NCBI RefSeq assembly: GCF_004011825.1
Contig: NZ_RKLO01000004.1
Span: 62,001-126,000, forward strand
Source: Rhodococcus xishaensis
GTDB lineage: Bacteria; Actinomycetota; Actinomycetes; Mycobacteriales; Mycobacteriaceae
DNA length: 64,000 bases
Direction: 5' to 3'
The notes under the pieces were generated by a model. That model worked only from the letters and a program-made list of their open reading frames with translations, made no database searches and was not told where the DNA came from. Each line of letters opens with the position of its first letter. Positions within the stretch are counted from its first letter, which is position 1. Positions 45,786 to 54,183 of the stretch are shown piece by piece. The position numbers and the translations under genes are program-made.

Positions 45786-46442
45786 ATGTCTATCAAGAGA
45801 AGGCTGTCTGTCACCAGCAGGCTGCCTGGTACGAGAAGGCTCCTCACCGGGCTGTTCGCCGCGATGGTCGCCGCAGGTGTCGCCACGGCCGCCCCCGTGT
45901 CGGCTCAGCCGACCGATTCCCCAGGTCCCTGGCAGCCACTTGCCCCAGTCCCGTCACTGGATATCGCCCGGTATGTCGGAACCTGGCATCAGCTCGCGGC
46001 GATTCCGCAGCCGTTCAACGTCAACTGCGCCCGCGACACCCGCGCGGTGTACGAGCTGATTGACGCATCGAACATCAGCGTGAACAACACGTGCACCACC
46101 TGGTCGGGCGAGACCATGGGCGTCACCGGCAATGCCCGCGTCACCGATCCGGTGACCAATGCCCAACTACGCGTGAGCTTCCCGTCGGTTCCCACCCAGG
46201 GATCCCCCGACGGCCCGACGAACTACGTCGTCACCTACATCGCCGACGACTACTCGTGGGCCCTGGTCGGTGATCCGGCCCGTGCCTCTGGGTTCGTGCT
46301 CTCCCGCACTCCAGCGGTCAGCGATGCGCAGTGGCAGCAGATCCGCGGCGTCGTCGAGTCCCGCGGCTACGACTCGTGCCTGCTGCTCACCTCCCCCACC
46401 ACCGGCGGCCGCGACGACATCACACCGCTGTGCACCGTGTAG
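45786..46442 (+). CDS. Secreted lipocalin (Blc-like)
   Basis: A 218-residue exported protein. The signal peptide has a basic start (SIKRRLSVTSRLPGTRRLL) and is cleaved near VSA-QP (residue 41). The lipocalin core follows: DIARYVGTWHQLAAIPQPFN (motif 1, GxW), NNTC, the IADDYSWALVGDP strand (motif similar to Blc) and a C-terminal helix with Cys. Unlike E. coli Blc it has no lipobox Cys at the cleavage site, so it is probably released or loosely held. It should bind fatty acids or lysolipids. An AGGAGG site precedes the ATG. Confidence 0.85.
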   Translation: MSIKRRLSVTSRLPGTRRLLTGLFAAMVAAGVATAAPVSAQPTDSPGPWQPLAPVPSLDIARYVGTWHQLAAIPQPFNVNCARDTRAVYELIDASNISVNNTCTTWSGETMGVTGNARVTDPVTNAQLRVSFPSVPTQGSPDGPTNYVVTYIADDYSWALVGDPARASGFVLSRTPAVSDAQWQQIRGVVESRGYDSCLLLTSPTTGGRDDITPLCTV

Positions 46443-46445
46443 GAC

Positions 46446-47927
46446 TCACTCGGCGGCCGTGTACTCGCGTGCCGCGGCCCCTGCAATGTTCGTGAGCATG
46501 CCTTTGAAGACGATCCCGTGGAACGGGAGGATCGAGTACCAGTAGAGCTGTCCGGCAAGACCTTTCGGGAAGAAGATTGCCCGCTGGTCCAGGCGTGAAC
46601 GGTGTGGTCCGTCCGGGCTCACGCGCCATTCGAGCCATGCTCCGCCGGGGGTGCGCATCTCGGCCCGCAGCCGAAGCAAGGATCCGCGGTCGATCCGTTC
46701 GACCCGCCAGAAGTCCAGTGGGTCACCGGTGTTGAGATGACGGGCGTCGCGCCGGCCCCGGCGGAGGCCGACACCGCCGAAGAGGCGATCGAGCCACCCC
46801 CGGATCACCCAAGCGAGAGGAAGGGAATACCAACCGTTCTCGCCACCGATGCTCTCCACGACCCGCCACAGAGTCTCGGCGTCGGCGTCGCATCCGACGC
46901 TGCGCTCGTCGATGTAGGCGGCCGCTCCCGACCAGTCGGGGTCGGACGGCAACGGATCTGACGGTGCCCCCTCCAGTGACGCGCTGGCCCAGTTCGTCTC
47001 CACCTCGCCATCGCCGATCTGACGCAGCGCCAGGCGGACAGCCTGCCGGTACGGCGTCGCGCCGTCCTTCGGCGGCGGGATGACGGCGTCGATGTCATGG
47101 TCAGCGGCGACCGCATCGTTGTGCAGGGATTCGATCAGTGCCCGCCCGAGTTGAACCGGGATGGGCGTGACCAGCCCGATCCACAGCCCCGCGAGGCGCG
47201 GGGTGAGCACCGGGAGCACCAGCACGCGCCGGCGCCGAAGGCCCGCGACCTCGGCGTAGACCTTCATCATGTCCCCGTACGTGAGGACGTCGGGCCCACC
47301 GATATCGAAGCCACGACTGCGCTCCAACGGCGCGTCGGCCGCCCGCACGAGGTAGTAGAGGACGTCACGCACGGCGATCGGCTGGATCCGATTGTTCACC
47401 CACTTCGGGGTCGTCATAACCGGCAGTCGGTTGGTGAGGTGGCGGATCATCTCGAACGACGCCGAACCGGAGCCGATCACCACCCCGGCCTGCAGCACCA
47501 GGGTCGGTACACCGGAGTCCATCAGGATCCGGCCGACCTGCGCACGCGAACGCATGTGCGGCGACAGTTCGACGTTCTCCGGATGCAGGCCGCCGAGATA
47601 GACGAATCGCCCCACACCGTTCGCCTGGGCCGCGGCCGCCATGTTCGACGCCTCGATCCGCTCGGTCTCGATGAACTCGGACGCATTACCCATCGAGTGC
47701 ACGAGGTAGTAGACGACGTCCATGCCGGCGGTTGCGGCGCGAAGCGAATCCGGGTCGCCGAGATCACCCCGCACGACCTCGACTCTCCGGGCCCAGGGAA
47801 CATCGAGCAGCTTCTCGGGCGAACGGGCCAGAACGCGCACATCGTGGCCGGCCGACAGCAGGCGCGGCACCAAGCGGCCACCGATGTAGCCGGTGGCCCC
47901 GGTGACCAGCACCCGCAGCCCCTGCAC
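46446..47927 (-). CDS. Epimerase-like SDR with C-terminal DUF2867
   Basis: A 493-residue two-part protein. Residues 1-290 are an atypical SDR with VTGATGYIGGRL at the cofactor site and YLVHSMGN, YLGGLHPE and GPDVLTYGDMM segments. The rest is a DUF2867 region (EVETNWASASLEG, GDPLDFWRVE) ending in a hydrophobic segment (LYWYSILPFHGIVFKGML). Actinobacteria carry this fusion widely; the function is unknown, with roles in membrane lipid or quinone chemistry proposed. The GTG at 47927 lies 6 nt from TACCGT, so the message is likely leaderless. Divergent from the hydrolase gene across 24 bp. Confidence 0.8.
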   Translation of the reverse strand: MQGLRVLVTGATGYIGGRLVPRLLSAGHDVRVLARSPEKLLDVPWARRVEVVRGDLGDPDSLRAATAGMDVVYYLVHSMGNASEFIETERIEASNMAAAAQANGVGRFVYLGGLHPENVELSPHMRSRAQVGRILMDSGVPTLVLQAGVVIGSGSASFEMIRHLTNRLPVMTTPKWVNNRIQPIAVRDVLYYLVRAADAPLERSRGFDIGGPDVLTYGDMMKVYAEVAGLRRRRVLVLPVLTPRLAGLWIGLVTPIPVQLGRALIESLHNDAVAADHDIDAVIPPPKDGATPYRQAVRLALRQIGDGEVETNWASASLEGAPSDPLPSDPDWSGAAAYIDERSVGCDADAETLWRVVESIGGENGWYSLPLAWVIRGWLDRLFGGVGLRRGRRDARHLNTGDPLDFWRVERIDRGSLLRLRAEMRTPGGAWLEWRVSPDGPHRSRLDQRAIFFPKGLAGQLYWYSILPFHGIVFKGMLTNIAGAAAREYTAAE

Positions 47928-47933
47928 AACCCC

Positions 47934-47943
47934 ACGGTAACGT
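47934..47943. promoter_or_regulatory. Overlapping divergent -10 elements
   Basis: ACGGTAACGT holds TAACGT on the plus strand (47938-47943, 8 nt before the ATG at 47952) and TACCGT on the minus strand (complement of 47934-47939, 6 nt before the GTG at 47927). Two bases are shared, so the two promoters should exclude each other. Confidence 0.6.
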
Positions 47944-47951
47944 CTGTGATC

Positions 47952-48605
47952 ATGACCGCGCAGGACGAAACGTTCGACATCGATACCGGCGGCGTGCAGG
48001 GCTACCTGCACCGGCCGGCCGGCGAGGCGGTGGGAAAACTAGTCCTCACGCACGGCGCCGGGGGAGATCTCAACGGAAAGCTGTTGCATGCCATGGCCTC
48101 CGGCTTTGCGAGGCAAGGCTTTCTGGTGTTGCGTTACAACCTGCCGTTCCGTCAGCAACGGGCTGCCGGGCCACCCAACCGGGCTCGCGCCGGTGAGGAC
48201 CGGGACGGCATCGTCGCTGCGGCCGACGCGATCCGCGACCTCGCCGGCGGCCCGACGATCCTCGCCGGAACCTCGTACGGCGGGCGCCAGTCAACGATGC
48301 TGGCTGCCGAGCGGCCGGACGTCGCGGACGGCCTTGTACTGCTGTCATATCCGCTGCACGCACCGGGCAAACCGGAGAAGCAGCGCACCGAGCACCTGCC
48401 GCAGCTGCGGACGCCCTCACTGTTCGTCCACGGCGACCGGGACCCGTTCGGCACGCCCGACGAGATCCGTGCCGCCCTCGACCTGATACCGGCCGAGCAC
48501 CGATTGATACTCGTCGAGGGCGGACGTCACGGACTCGAACCCGAGCGCGGCGACGTCGTCGACCGCACGGTCGCCACTGCTCTGGACCTTTTCGCTATTC
48601 GTTGA
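47952..48605 (+). CDS. Alpha/beta hydrolase, KANL3/Tex30-like
   Basis: A 217-residue hydrolase-fold protein. LTHGAGGDLNGKL supplies the oxyanion region, GTSYGGRQS the nucleophile Ser, VHGDRDPFG the acid loop and GGRHGLE the catalytic His. This order and the short length fit the KANL3/Tex30 family, whose substrate is unknown. The ATG sits 8 nt after TAACGT and 24 bp from the divergent SDR start. The last 11 bp overlap the convergent DUF4185 gene. Confidence 0.8.
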   Translation: MTAQDETFDIDTGGVQGYLHRPAGEAVGKLVLTHGAGGDLNGKLLHAMASGFARQGFLVLRYNLPFRQQRAAGPPNRARAGEDRDGIVAAADAIRDLAGGPTILAGTSYGGRQSTMLAAERPDVADGLVLLSYPLHAPGKPEKQRTEHLPQLRTPSLFVHGDRDPFGTPDEIRAALDLIPAEHRLILVEGGRHGLEPERGDVVDRTVATALDLFAIR

Positions 48606-50067
48606 CGCGGGCGTGCATCAGGAAGACGTTGTAGTCCGACCATGTGGAGATCGTGAAGTACAGGTCGCTGCCCCGTGACCACGGATGGATGAAGCCACCG
48701 TAGAGTTCCGGATAGTCCAGCACCGACACGGTGGGCGCGCCGTCGGACCACTCACCCTGCGGCGAATTCGCCTCGCGTAGAACGATCGCCAACTTCGCGG
48801 TATCGAGGTACGACATCTGCCACTTGCCGGTCGACTCGTCGTAACGCACCGACAACTCCGCGACCGGCCCGTGCACGATCGGCGTCGCGGCGGTGTACCC
48901 GCCGACCGGCGTCCAATACCCGTCCTGCCAGTACTGGTACGCGGTCTTGTTGAGTACTTCGTCCTTGGGAACCCGGGCGAGTCCGACGGCCCCGAGCCGG
49001 GTGTTGGGCGTACCGAACATGTACACGAAGTCACCAGCCGGCACCATCGCGGCGACTTGAAAATTGGTGACACCGAAGATGTTGTCCCATCGGGCATACG
49101 GATCTTTCACCCACGTCGATCCGCCATCGTCGGAGTAGGCGATCCCGCCGTAGTTGGTGTACCACGTACCGGGAATACTGTTCCACGTCCGGATCGACAT
49201 GTAGGACATGTACTGCCGGTTCCCGATCGCAAACCCGGACGTCGGGATGGTGGTGATCTCGACGTTGTCCATCTTCCGGCTGCTGAGCAGTTCCGCGGCA
49301 TGACACCGGCTGTCCTGCACCATCGAGTCGAAACTCATTCCGTCGGAAAGATTCTGGTCGGTGCTGAACGCGAGGACGTTGCTGCGCCAGTCGCCACCCT
49401 GACCGCCGGGCGGGTGGAACCCCTTCCCGATGGTGTCCCCGAACGCGATCGCGACCTGACCGGGCGCGCTTTCCCACATGATGCCGAGGTCGGTGCCCTC
49501 CACCTGCCAGCGCTTGTCGGTCCGGTTGATCGACCCGGCGCCGGTCAGCTTGGCAACCCGCTCGACCTTGCCGATCCGCGGCGTCGGCGGCGCCGGGGTG
49601 CGCGGGGCCGGTTCGACGGCGGGGTCGGCCGGGGACGGTGGTGGAGGCAGCGGTCCGGGGTCGGGTCCGGGAACCGGAATTCCGAAGTAGAACGGCACTG
49701 GCTTCACCCCGATCTGCGGTATCCGCAGATCGGTCGACAACGACGGCGGAGGTGACGGCGGCGGCACGTCCGTCAGGTCCGGGCACGGGTCCATGCAAGG
49801 GTCTGCCGGCAGCGGCTCGGACTCGATCCGGGTGGTCGAGGGCTCCGGAGCCGGGTAGGGCACGGTGGTGATCATCGGAGACGGAACAGGGATCTCGAGG
49901 CGCTCGGGAATGATCGGCTCGAGCTCGTGCGACAGATCGGACACACAGGACCCGCTGCCCGGCACACCGTTCGGAAGCGGGGCGGCCGAGGCGACAGCGG
50001 TGGTACCCGGCATCACTGCAGACCCGAGTAGAGCGACTGCAGCCAGCGCCGTACTTCTGATCGACAT
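48595..50067 (-). CDS. Secreted DUF4185 protein with Pro-rich linker
   Basis: A 490-residue exported protein. The signal peptide (SIRSTALAAVALLGSAVMPG, cleavage ASA-AP near residue 29) is followed by about 140 residues rich in Pro, Ser and Asp (PPPSPPPS, GPLPPPPSP), likely an envelope-spanning linker. A C-terminal DUF4185 domain (from about residue 170) has beta-propeller-like repeats: GIMWESAPGQVAIAFGDT, AYSDDGGSTW and EGEWS-type blades. DUF4185 resembles sialidase-like five-bladed folds, but no catalytic residues are clear. AGGGGG precedes the ATG at 50067. Confidence 0.82.
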   Translation of the reverse strand: MSIRSTALAAVALLGSAVMPGTTAVASAAPLPNGVPGSGSCVSDLSHELEPIIPERLEIPVPSPMITTVPYPAPEPSTTRIESEPLPADPCMDPCPDLTDVPPPSPPPSLSTDLRIPQIGVKPVPFYFGIPVPGPDPGPLPPPPSPADPAVEPAPRTPAPPTPRIGKVERVAKLTGAGSINRTDKRWQVEGTDLGIMWESAPGQVAIAFGDTIGKGFHPPGGQGGDWRSNVLAFSTDQNLSDGMSFDSMVQDSRCHAAELLSSRKMDNVEITTIPTSGFAIGNRQYMSYMSIRTWNSIPGTWYTNYGGIAYSDDGGSTWVKDPYARWDNIFGVTNFQVAAMVPAGDFVYMFGTPNTRLGAVGLARVPKDEVLNKTAYQYWQDGYWTPVGGYTAATPIVHGPVAELSVRYDESTGKWQMSYLDTAKLAIVLREANSPQGEWSDGAPTVSVLDYPELYGGFIHPWSRGSDLYFTISTWSDYNVFLMHARVNE

Positions 50068-50452
50068 GGATCCCCCTGATCCGTCAATACACGCGTACTC
50101 CGTCCAACGTCTGCGTCGGGGGGAACATAGCATCAAGATCAGCAAGAGCTGGGTGGATCGGGCGGAAGGAATGCGGGAGTCGGCGGTCTCCCGCGTCAAG
50201 CTTCTCCCGACATCCGGAATGAACAGTTCTCAGAAGGGCCGCCGGTCTTCGATGTGCTGCCCTCCTCGCCTCCAAGTCTCAACTGCCCCAAATCATTACC
50301 ACTCGAGCTTGTGCGTGGATCCAAGATCGCTTCGGGGCAGAGGGGAGACATTTCAGCGTCTCCAGCTGGGCAAAGGAGCCCGATTTGATCCCTCCCCGGA
50401 CGACACCCTCGTAGGTACGCTGAGAGGCGACCAACTACCGGGAGGTCGAGGA
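50068..50452. other. 385-bp divergent intergenic region, no gene seen
   Basis: Between the DUF4185 gene (minus) and the baeRF-type gene (plus). Frames crossing it are not conserved-looking. Two promoters are expected; no clear operator was recognised. Confidence 0.5.
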
Positions 50453-51571
50453 ATGCTCTACAGCGATATTCCGAGTCACGCCGAGATCCGACGGCTCGCG
50501 GGGGTGGAGGGCCAGACCTGCATCTCGATCTACACACCCACCGAAGACGACATCCAGGATCCGGGCAAGAGTCGCATCGAATTCAGCAACCAGGTCAAGT
50601 CCGGACTCGAACAGATGGACGACCCGAAGGAACGGGTGACATTCGAGCAAGCGTTTGACGACCTGATCGAGGACGAGGCCTTCTGGCGCTACCAGGCACG
50701 CAGCCTCGTCGTACTTGCCACCGCGGACCGTGTCCGCCGCTATCGACTACCCAACCGACTCGGATCGTGTGTCATCGCAAGCGACCGCTTCTACATAAAA
50801 CCCTTGCTTCGGGCGGTGACCTTCCCGCAAACCGCGTTCGTGCTGGCCCTCGCCGAGGGATCCGTCCGGTTGATCGAGGTCACGGCTGACCAGGCTCCGT
50901 CCCAGGTCGAGGTTCCGGGGCTGCCCAAGGACGCCGCGAGCTACGCGGGCGTTCCGTCGCTCGGCCGTACCCCGCCGGGACCGAAGCGTGGGCGGGTGCA
51001 GGGCGACGAGGGACGCAAGCTCCGCGTCCACGAATACGTCCGGGCTATCGATCACACACTGCGGAGTGTCCTGGCCGGACGGGAGACCCCGCTGATACTC
51101 GCGGCCGCGGAACCGACCGCATCGCTGTACCGCATGGTGAACAACTATCACAATCTCCTCGAAGACGGCATTCACGGCAATCCGGAGGAAATGAGCGACG
51201 ATCTGATCGCGCAGGCTACCCGCGGCGTGCTCGACGGCTACTACGCCCAGCAGCTTGCCCAGACTCGGAAACAGTTCGACGACCTTCGGTCGAAGGGTCG
51301 AGCGCAGGTGGAGATCTCCGACGTGGCCCGGTCGGCGACGTTCGGCCGGATCGAGACGCTGCTGGTCGACATCGAAGGTGTCGTGCCGGGCACGATCGAC
51401 CCGGACAGCGGGACGGTAACGCTGTCCGAGTTCAACGACAACCACCAGTACGGCGTGGTCGACGAGATCGCCCGGCGCGCCCTGCTGACCGGCGCGAAGG
51501 TGCTCGCAGTACGTTCCGGCGACGTGCCGGACGCGGTTCCGGCAGCAGCCATCCTGAGGTTCGCCGAATAG
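50453..51571 (+). CDS. baeRF-type (eRF1-like) protein
   Basis: A 372-residue cytoplasmic protein resembling the bacterial archaeo-eukaryotic release-factor-like (baeRF) families: an N-terminal segment with ISIYTPTEDD, a central domain (FVLALAEGSVRLIEV; KRGRVQGDEGRKLRVHEYVRAIDHTLRSVL) and a C-terminal part ending VVDEIARRALLTGAKVLAVRSGDVPD. Proteins of this type are proposed to act on ribosomes or RNA under stress; no function is established. A GGGAGG site lies upstream and GAGGA adjoins the ATG at 50453. The subfamily (perhaps baeRF11) is from memory only. Confidence 0.7.
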   Translation: MLYSDIPSHAEIRRLAGVEGQTCISIYTPTEDDIQDPGKSRIEFSNQVKSGLEQMDDPKERVTFEQAFDDLIEDEAFWRYQARSLVVLATADRVRRYRLPNRLGSCVIASDRFYIKPLLRAVTFPQTAFVLALAEGSVRLIEVTADQAPSQVEVPGLPKDAASYAGVPSLGRTPPGPKRGRVQGDEGRKLRVHEYVRAIDHTLRSVLAGRETPLILAAAEPTASLYRMVNNYHNLLEDGIHGNPEEMSDDLIAQATRGVLDGYYAQQLAQTRKQFDDLRSKGRAQVEISDVARSATFGRIETLLVDIEGVVPGTIDPDSGTVTLSEFNDNHQYGVVDEIARRALLTGAKVLAVRSGDVPDAVPAAAILRFAE

Positions 51572-51601
51572 GGTCGGCAGAGAACCACGCAGTCACCGAT
51601 C

Positions 51602-52567
51602 TCAGGGGACGAGCACGAACTTTCCACGCGGATGCGGCTGCTGGAGCGCCCGGTGCGCTTCCGCTGCCTCGGTGAGCGGGAATCTCCTGCCCACGAATAC
51701 GTCGAGGCCGCCACGACCGGCCAGGTCGACGAGGATCGGGCGGGTCTCTCGCCGGCTCCAGTCACTGGGCTTGGTTCCCACACCGACTGCGACAAACCCG
51801 TCGCGCTTGGCTTGCTCGAACGCAACGACGGTGACAACCCGCTCGAGATCGGCGCCGAGGGCGATGGCGGTATCGACGATCTCCTCCGTGCCGATGGTAT
51901 CGATCACGGCGTCCACGCCGCGCGGTGCGATCCTTCGGACGCGATCCAAGATCCCTTCGCCAGGCGCCACCGGTACCGCACCAAGTGTCCGCAGGAAGTC
52001 GTGGTGCTTCTCCCGCGCCACCCCGATCACACGCGCTCCCCATGCCGCCGCGAGCTGAACTGCTACCTCTCCGACACCACCTGCAGCACCGAAAATGACG
52101 ACCACGTCGCCTTCCCCGACCTTCGCCGCTCTCACGGCATCGACCGCGGTGCCACCCGCCGTCAACAAACATGCCGCGGAATCCCACGCCACCGATTGAG
52201 GTTTGAGCAGAACGTCCTTCGCGGACACCAGCACCCGTTCGGCATACGCACCGGTGCCGGTGTAGACGATCACCTCGTCCCCGACCTGGACGCCACCTTC
52301 CTCGGAAGCGCTCTCCTCGGAACCGTCCTCCTCAGAATCCGGGCCGACCTCGACGACGACACCGGACCCCTCCATCCCCGGACGAACGGGGAGCAGCGTC
52401 GGATCTGCTCCGAACTCCCCGCTGTAGAGCCTGTAGTCGACGGGGTTGACGCCGATCGCCCGCATCTGCACGACGACCTGTCCCGGCCCGGGGGCCGGTA
52501 GGTCTTCGTCGATCACCTCGAGAACCTCCGGCCCGCCGAAAGCGCTCGCCACGACAGTCTTCACCAC
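51602..52567 (-). CDS. Quinone oxidoreductase-like MDR protein
   Basis: A 321-residue NADP-dependent medium-chain dehydrogenase/reductase of the zeta-crystallin/quinone reductase branch. It has the GroES-like N-terminal domain (GVNPVDYRLYSGEF, GMEGSGVVVEVG) and a Rossmann domain with IFGAAGGVGEVAVQLA. The structural-zinc cysteines are absent, as expected for this branch. An unusual acidic loop (about residues 79-92, EEDGSEESASEEGG) interrupts the N-terminal domain. Two adjacent GTG codons at the start make 52567 or 52564 possible. Transcribed alone, divergent from a hydrolase. Confidence 0.84.
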   Translation of the reverse strand: MVKTVVASAFGGPEVLEVIDEDLPAPGPGQVVVQMRAIGVNPVDYRLYSGEFGADPTLLPVRPGMEGSGVVVEVGPDSEEDGSEESASEEGGVQVGDEVIVYTGTGAYAERVLVSAKDVLLKPQSVAWDSAACLLTAGGTAVDAVRAAKVGEGDVVVIFGAAGGVGEVAVQLAAAWGARVIGVAREKHHDFLRTLGAVPVAPGEGILDRVRRIAPRGVDAVIDTIGTEEIVDTAIALGADLERVVTVVAFEQAKRDGFVAVGVGTKPSDWSRRETRPILVDLAGRGGLDVFVGRRFPLTEAAEAHRALQQPHPRGKFVLVP

Positions 52568-52776
52568 GACCCAAAACTACCGAATGCTTCCCGTTTATTC
52601 CCCGGAGACCATGGCCGAGGTGCGCATACGGCAACGTAGAGCTGCTCCTGTCCGTGGTCACGGCCGGTATCGATCTCGGTCGGTATCGAAATGACGACAA
52701 CTGGCCGGCGCGACCGGGCAGGAGCGCATGGTGGAGAACAGCACTGGGTACGAACTGCGCCCGGAAGGACCCGACG

Positions 52777-53628
52777 ATGCCAGATTTCCCCGCTGCTGAG
52801 CCTCCGACTCCCTCGACATCGAACGTGCCGCCGGTCATGTTCATCCACGGACTGTGGCTGGCCGCTTCCTCGTGGGACGCATGGCGAGCAAAGTTCGGCG
52901 AGGCCGGGTATCGAACGCTTGCTCCCACCTGGCCCGGCGAGTCGGTGAACGTCGCCGACACCCGCGGGCACGCCGAGGACCAGGCAGGCAACGGCATCGA
53001 CGAAATCACCGCACACTTCGCGGCGGCCATCGCGCCGCTCGCGCAAAAACCGATCGTCATCGGGCACTCGTTCGGCGGACTGATCGCGCAGAAACTCCTG
53101 GCCGCGGACGTCGTCGCCGCCGCCGTGGCCATCGACTCCCCACAGATCCAGGGTGTCAAGGCGCTGCCGTTCGCCCAACTGAGGTCCTCGTTCCCCGTCC
53201 TCGGCAACCCCGCGAACGCCAAGAGGTGCGTCACCTTGACCCCGGACGCGTTCGCGTACCGGCTCGGCAACACGCTCGAACGCACCGAGTCCGACGAGCT
53301 GTACGAGCACTGGTCGATTCCGTCGCCGGGTCGGCCGCTGTTCCAGGCGGCCTTTGCGAACTTGCAGCCCGACTCACCGGCACACGTCGACACGGATGTC
53401 GAACGCGGTCCCCTGCTGATCCTCGGTGGCGGCAGGGACCACACTGTGCCCGAATCGGTGAGCCGCTCCACGCATCACCGGTACCGCAAGGCGCGCACCG
53501 ACAACGACTACGTCGTGTTCGACGATCGGGGGCACTCGCTGACCGTGGACCACGGATGGCCGGAGGTCGCCGACACAGTGCTCGAGTGGTTGACCGAGAA
53601 GGGCTTCGGTGCCGTCGTCGGACGCTGA
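52777..53628 (+). CDS. Alpha/beta hydrolase
   Basis: A 283-residue hydrolase-fold enzyme. FIHGLWLAASSWDAW gives the oxyanion region, GHSFGGLIAQ the nucleophile Ser, and the acid (GGGRDHTVP) and His (DRGHSLTVD) follow. The insertion LERTESDELYEHWSIPSPGRPLFQAAFANL forms a cap region. GGAAGGA precedes the ATG at 52777. Substrate unknown; similar proteins include esterases and haloperoxidase-type hydrolases. Convergent with the small secreted-protein gene. Confidence 0.82.
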   Translation: MPDFPAAEPPTPSTSNVPPVMFIHGLWLAASSWDAWRAKFGEAGYRTLAPTWPGESVNVADTRGHAEDQAGNGIDEITAHFAAAIAPLAQKPIVIGHSFGGLIAQKLLAADVVAAAVAIDSPQIQGVKALPFAQLRSSFPVLGNPANAKRCVTLTPDAFAYRLGNTLERTESDELYEHWSIPSPGRPLFQAAFANLQPDSPAHVDTDVERGPLLILGGGRDHTVPESVSRSTHHRYRKARTDNDYVVFDDRGHSLTVDHGWPEVADTVLEWLTEKGFGAVVGR

Positions 53629-53657
53629 GCGGGCCCCGCCCGCGACACCCGTCTCGG

Positions 53658-54059
53658 TCAGCTACCGACGAACCAAGAGCCCAGCGAACCCAGGTCCAGC
53701 CCGACCACCGAACCGGCGCACGCAGACCCGAAGGTCGCGGACGACACCGGGGAGGACACCGCCGAACCCGGCCCCGACCCGACAGACCCGGACGATCCGA
53801 AGCCCGCCGCGCTGCAGTCGTCCCCGGATTCGTCTTCGGTGGATTCCTCTTCGGTCGTGTCGACTACCGGCGCACCCTGCTCGACGTCAGAGGGCTCAAC
53901 GTTGGAGACCGCGGTGGACGTCGGCTCGTCCACCTCGTTGGGTGCCGCCGCTACCGGAACGGCGAGCGCCACCAGTCCAGCGACGACGATCGGCGACGCT
54001 GCCAACACACGCGCGACCGGGCCGCCGATCCCGCGCCGGCGTCGTATCTCCATGGCCAT
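53658..54059 (-). CDS. Small secreted acidic protein with Gly/Ser tail
   Basis: A 133-residue exported protein of unknown family. A basic start (MEIRRRRG) and hydrophobic run lead to cleavage near VAA-AP (residue 39). An acidic stretch (TTEEESTEDESGDDC) follows. The remaining 55 residues are Gly/Ser-rich with two Cys (DDCSAAG, SACAGS) and the end GSLGSWFVGS. The tail resembles that of the YVTN proteins (two Cys bracketing GS repeats). AAGGA precedes the ATG at 54059; the longer frame upstream is rejected because it overlaps the MFS gene. It lies next to the divergent MFS exporter. Confidence 0.65.
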   Translation of the reverse strand: MAMEIRRRRGIGGPVARVLAASPIVVAGLVALAVPVAAAPNEVDEPTSTAVSNVEPSDVEQGAPVVDTTEEESTEDESGDDCSAAGFGSSGSVGSGPGSAVSSPVSSATFGSACAGSVVGLDLGSLGSWFVGS

Positions 54060-54183
54060 CCGCGATTCCTTCCGACGGATCATAAATATCAAGGAACGGT
54101 AAAGGCAGTCGCCCCTGGGACACAAGAGCGGCCTTCTGGATCGATCGGTCGCGGCCCGCGTCTCGCCCCTGCTTGAATCAGGT

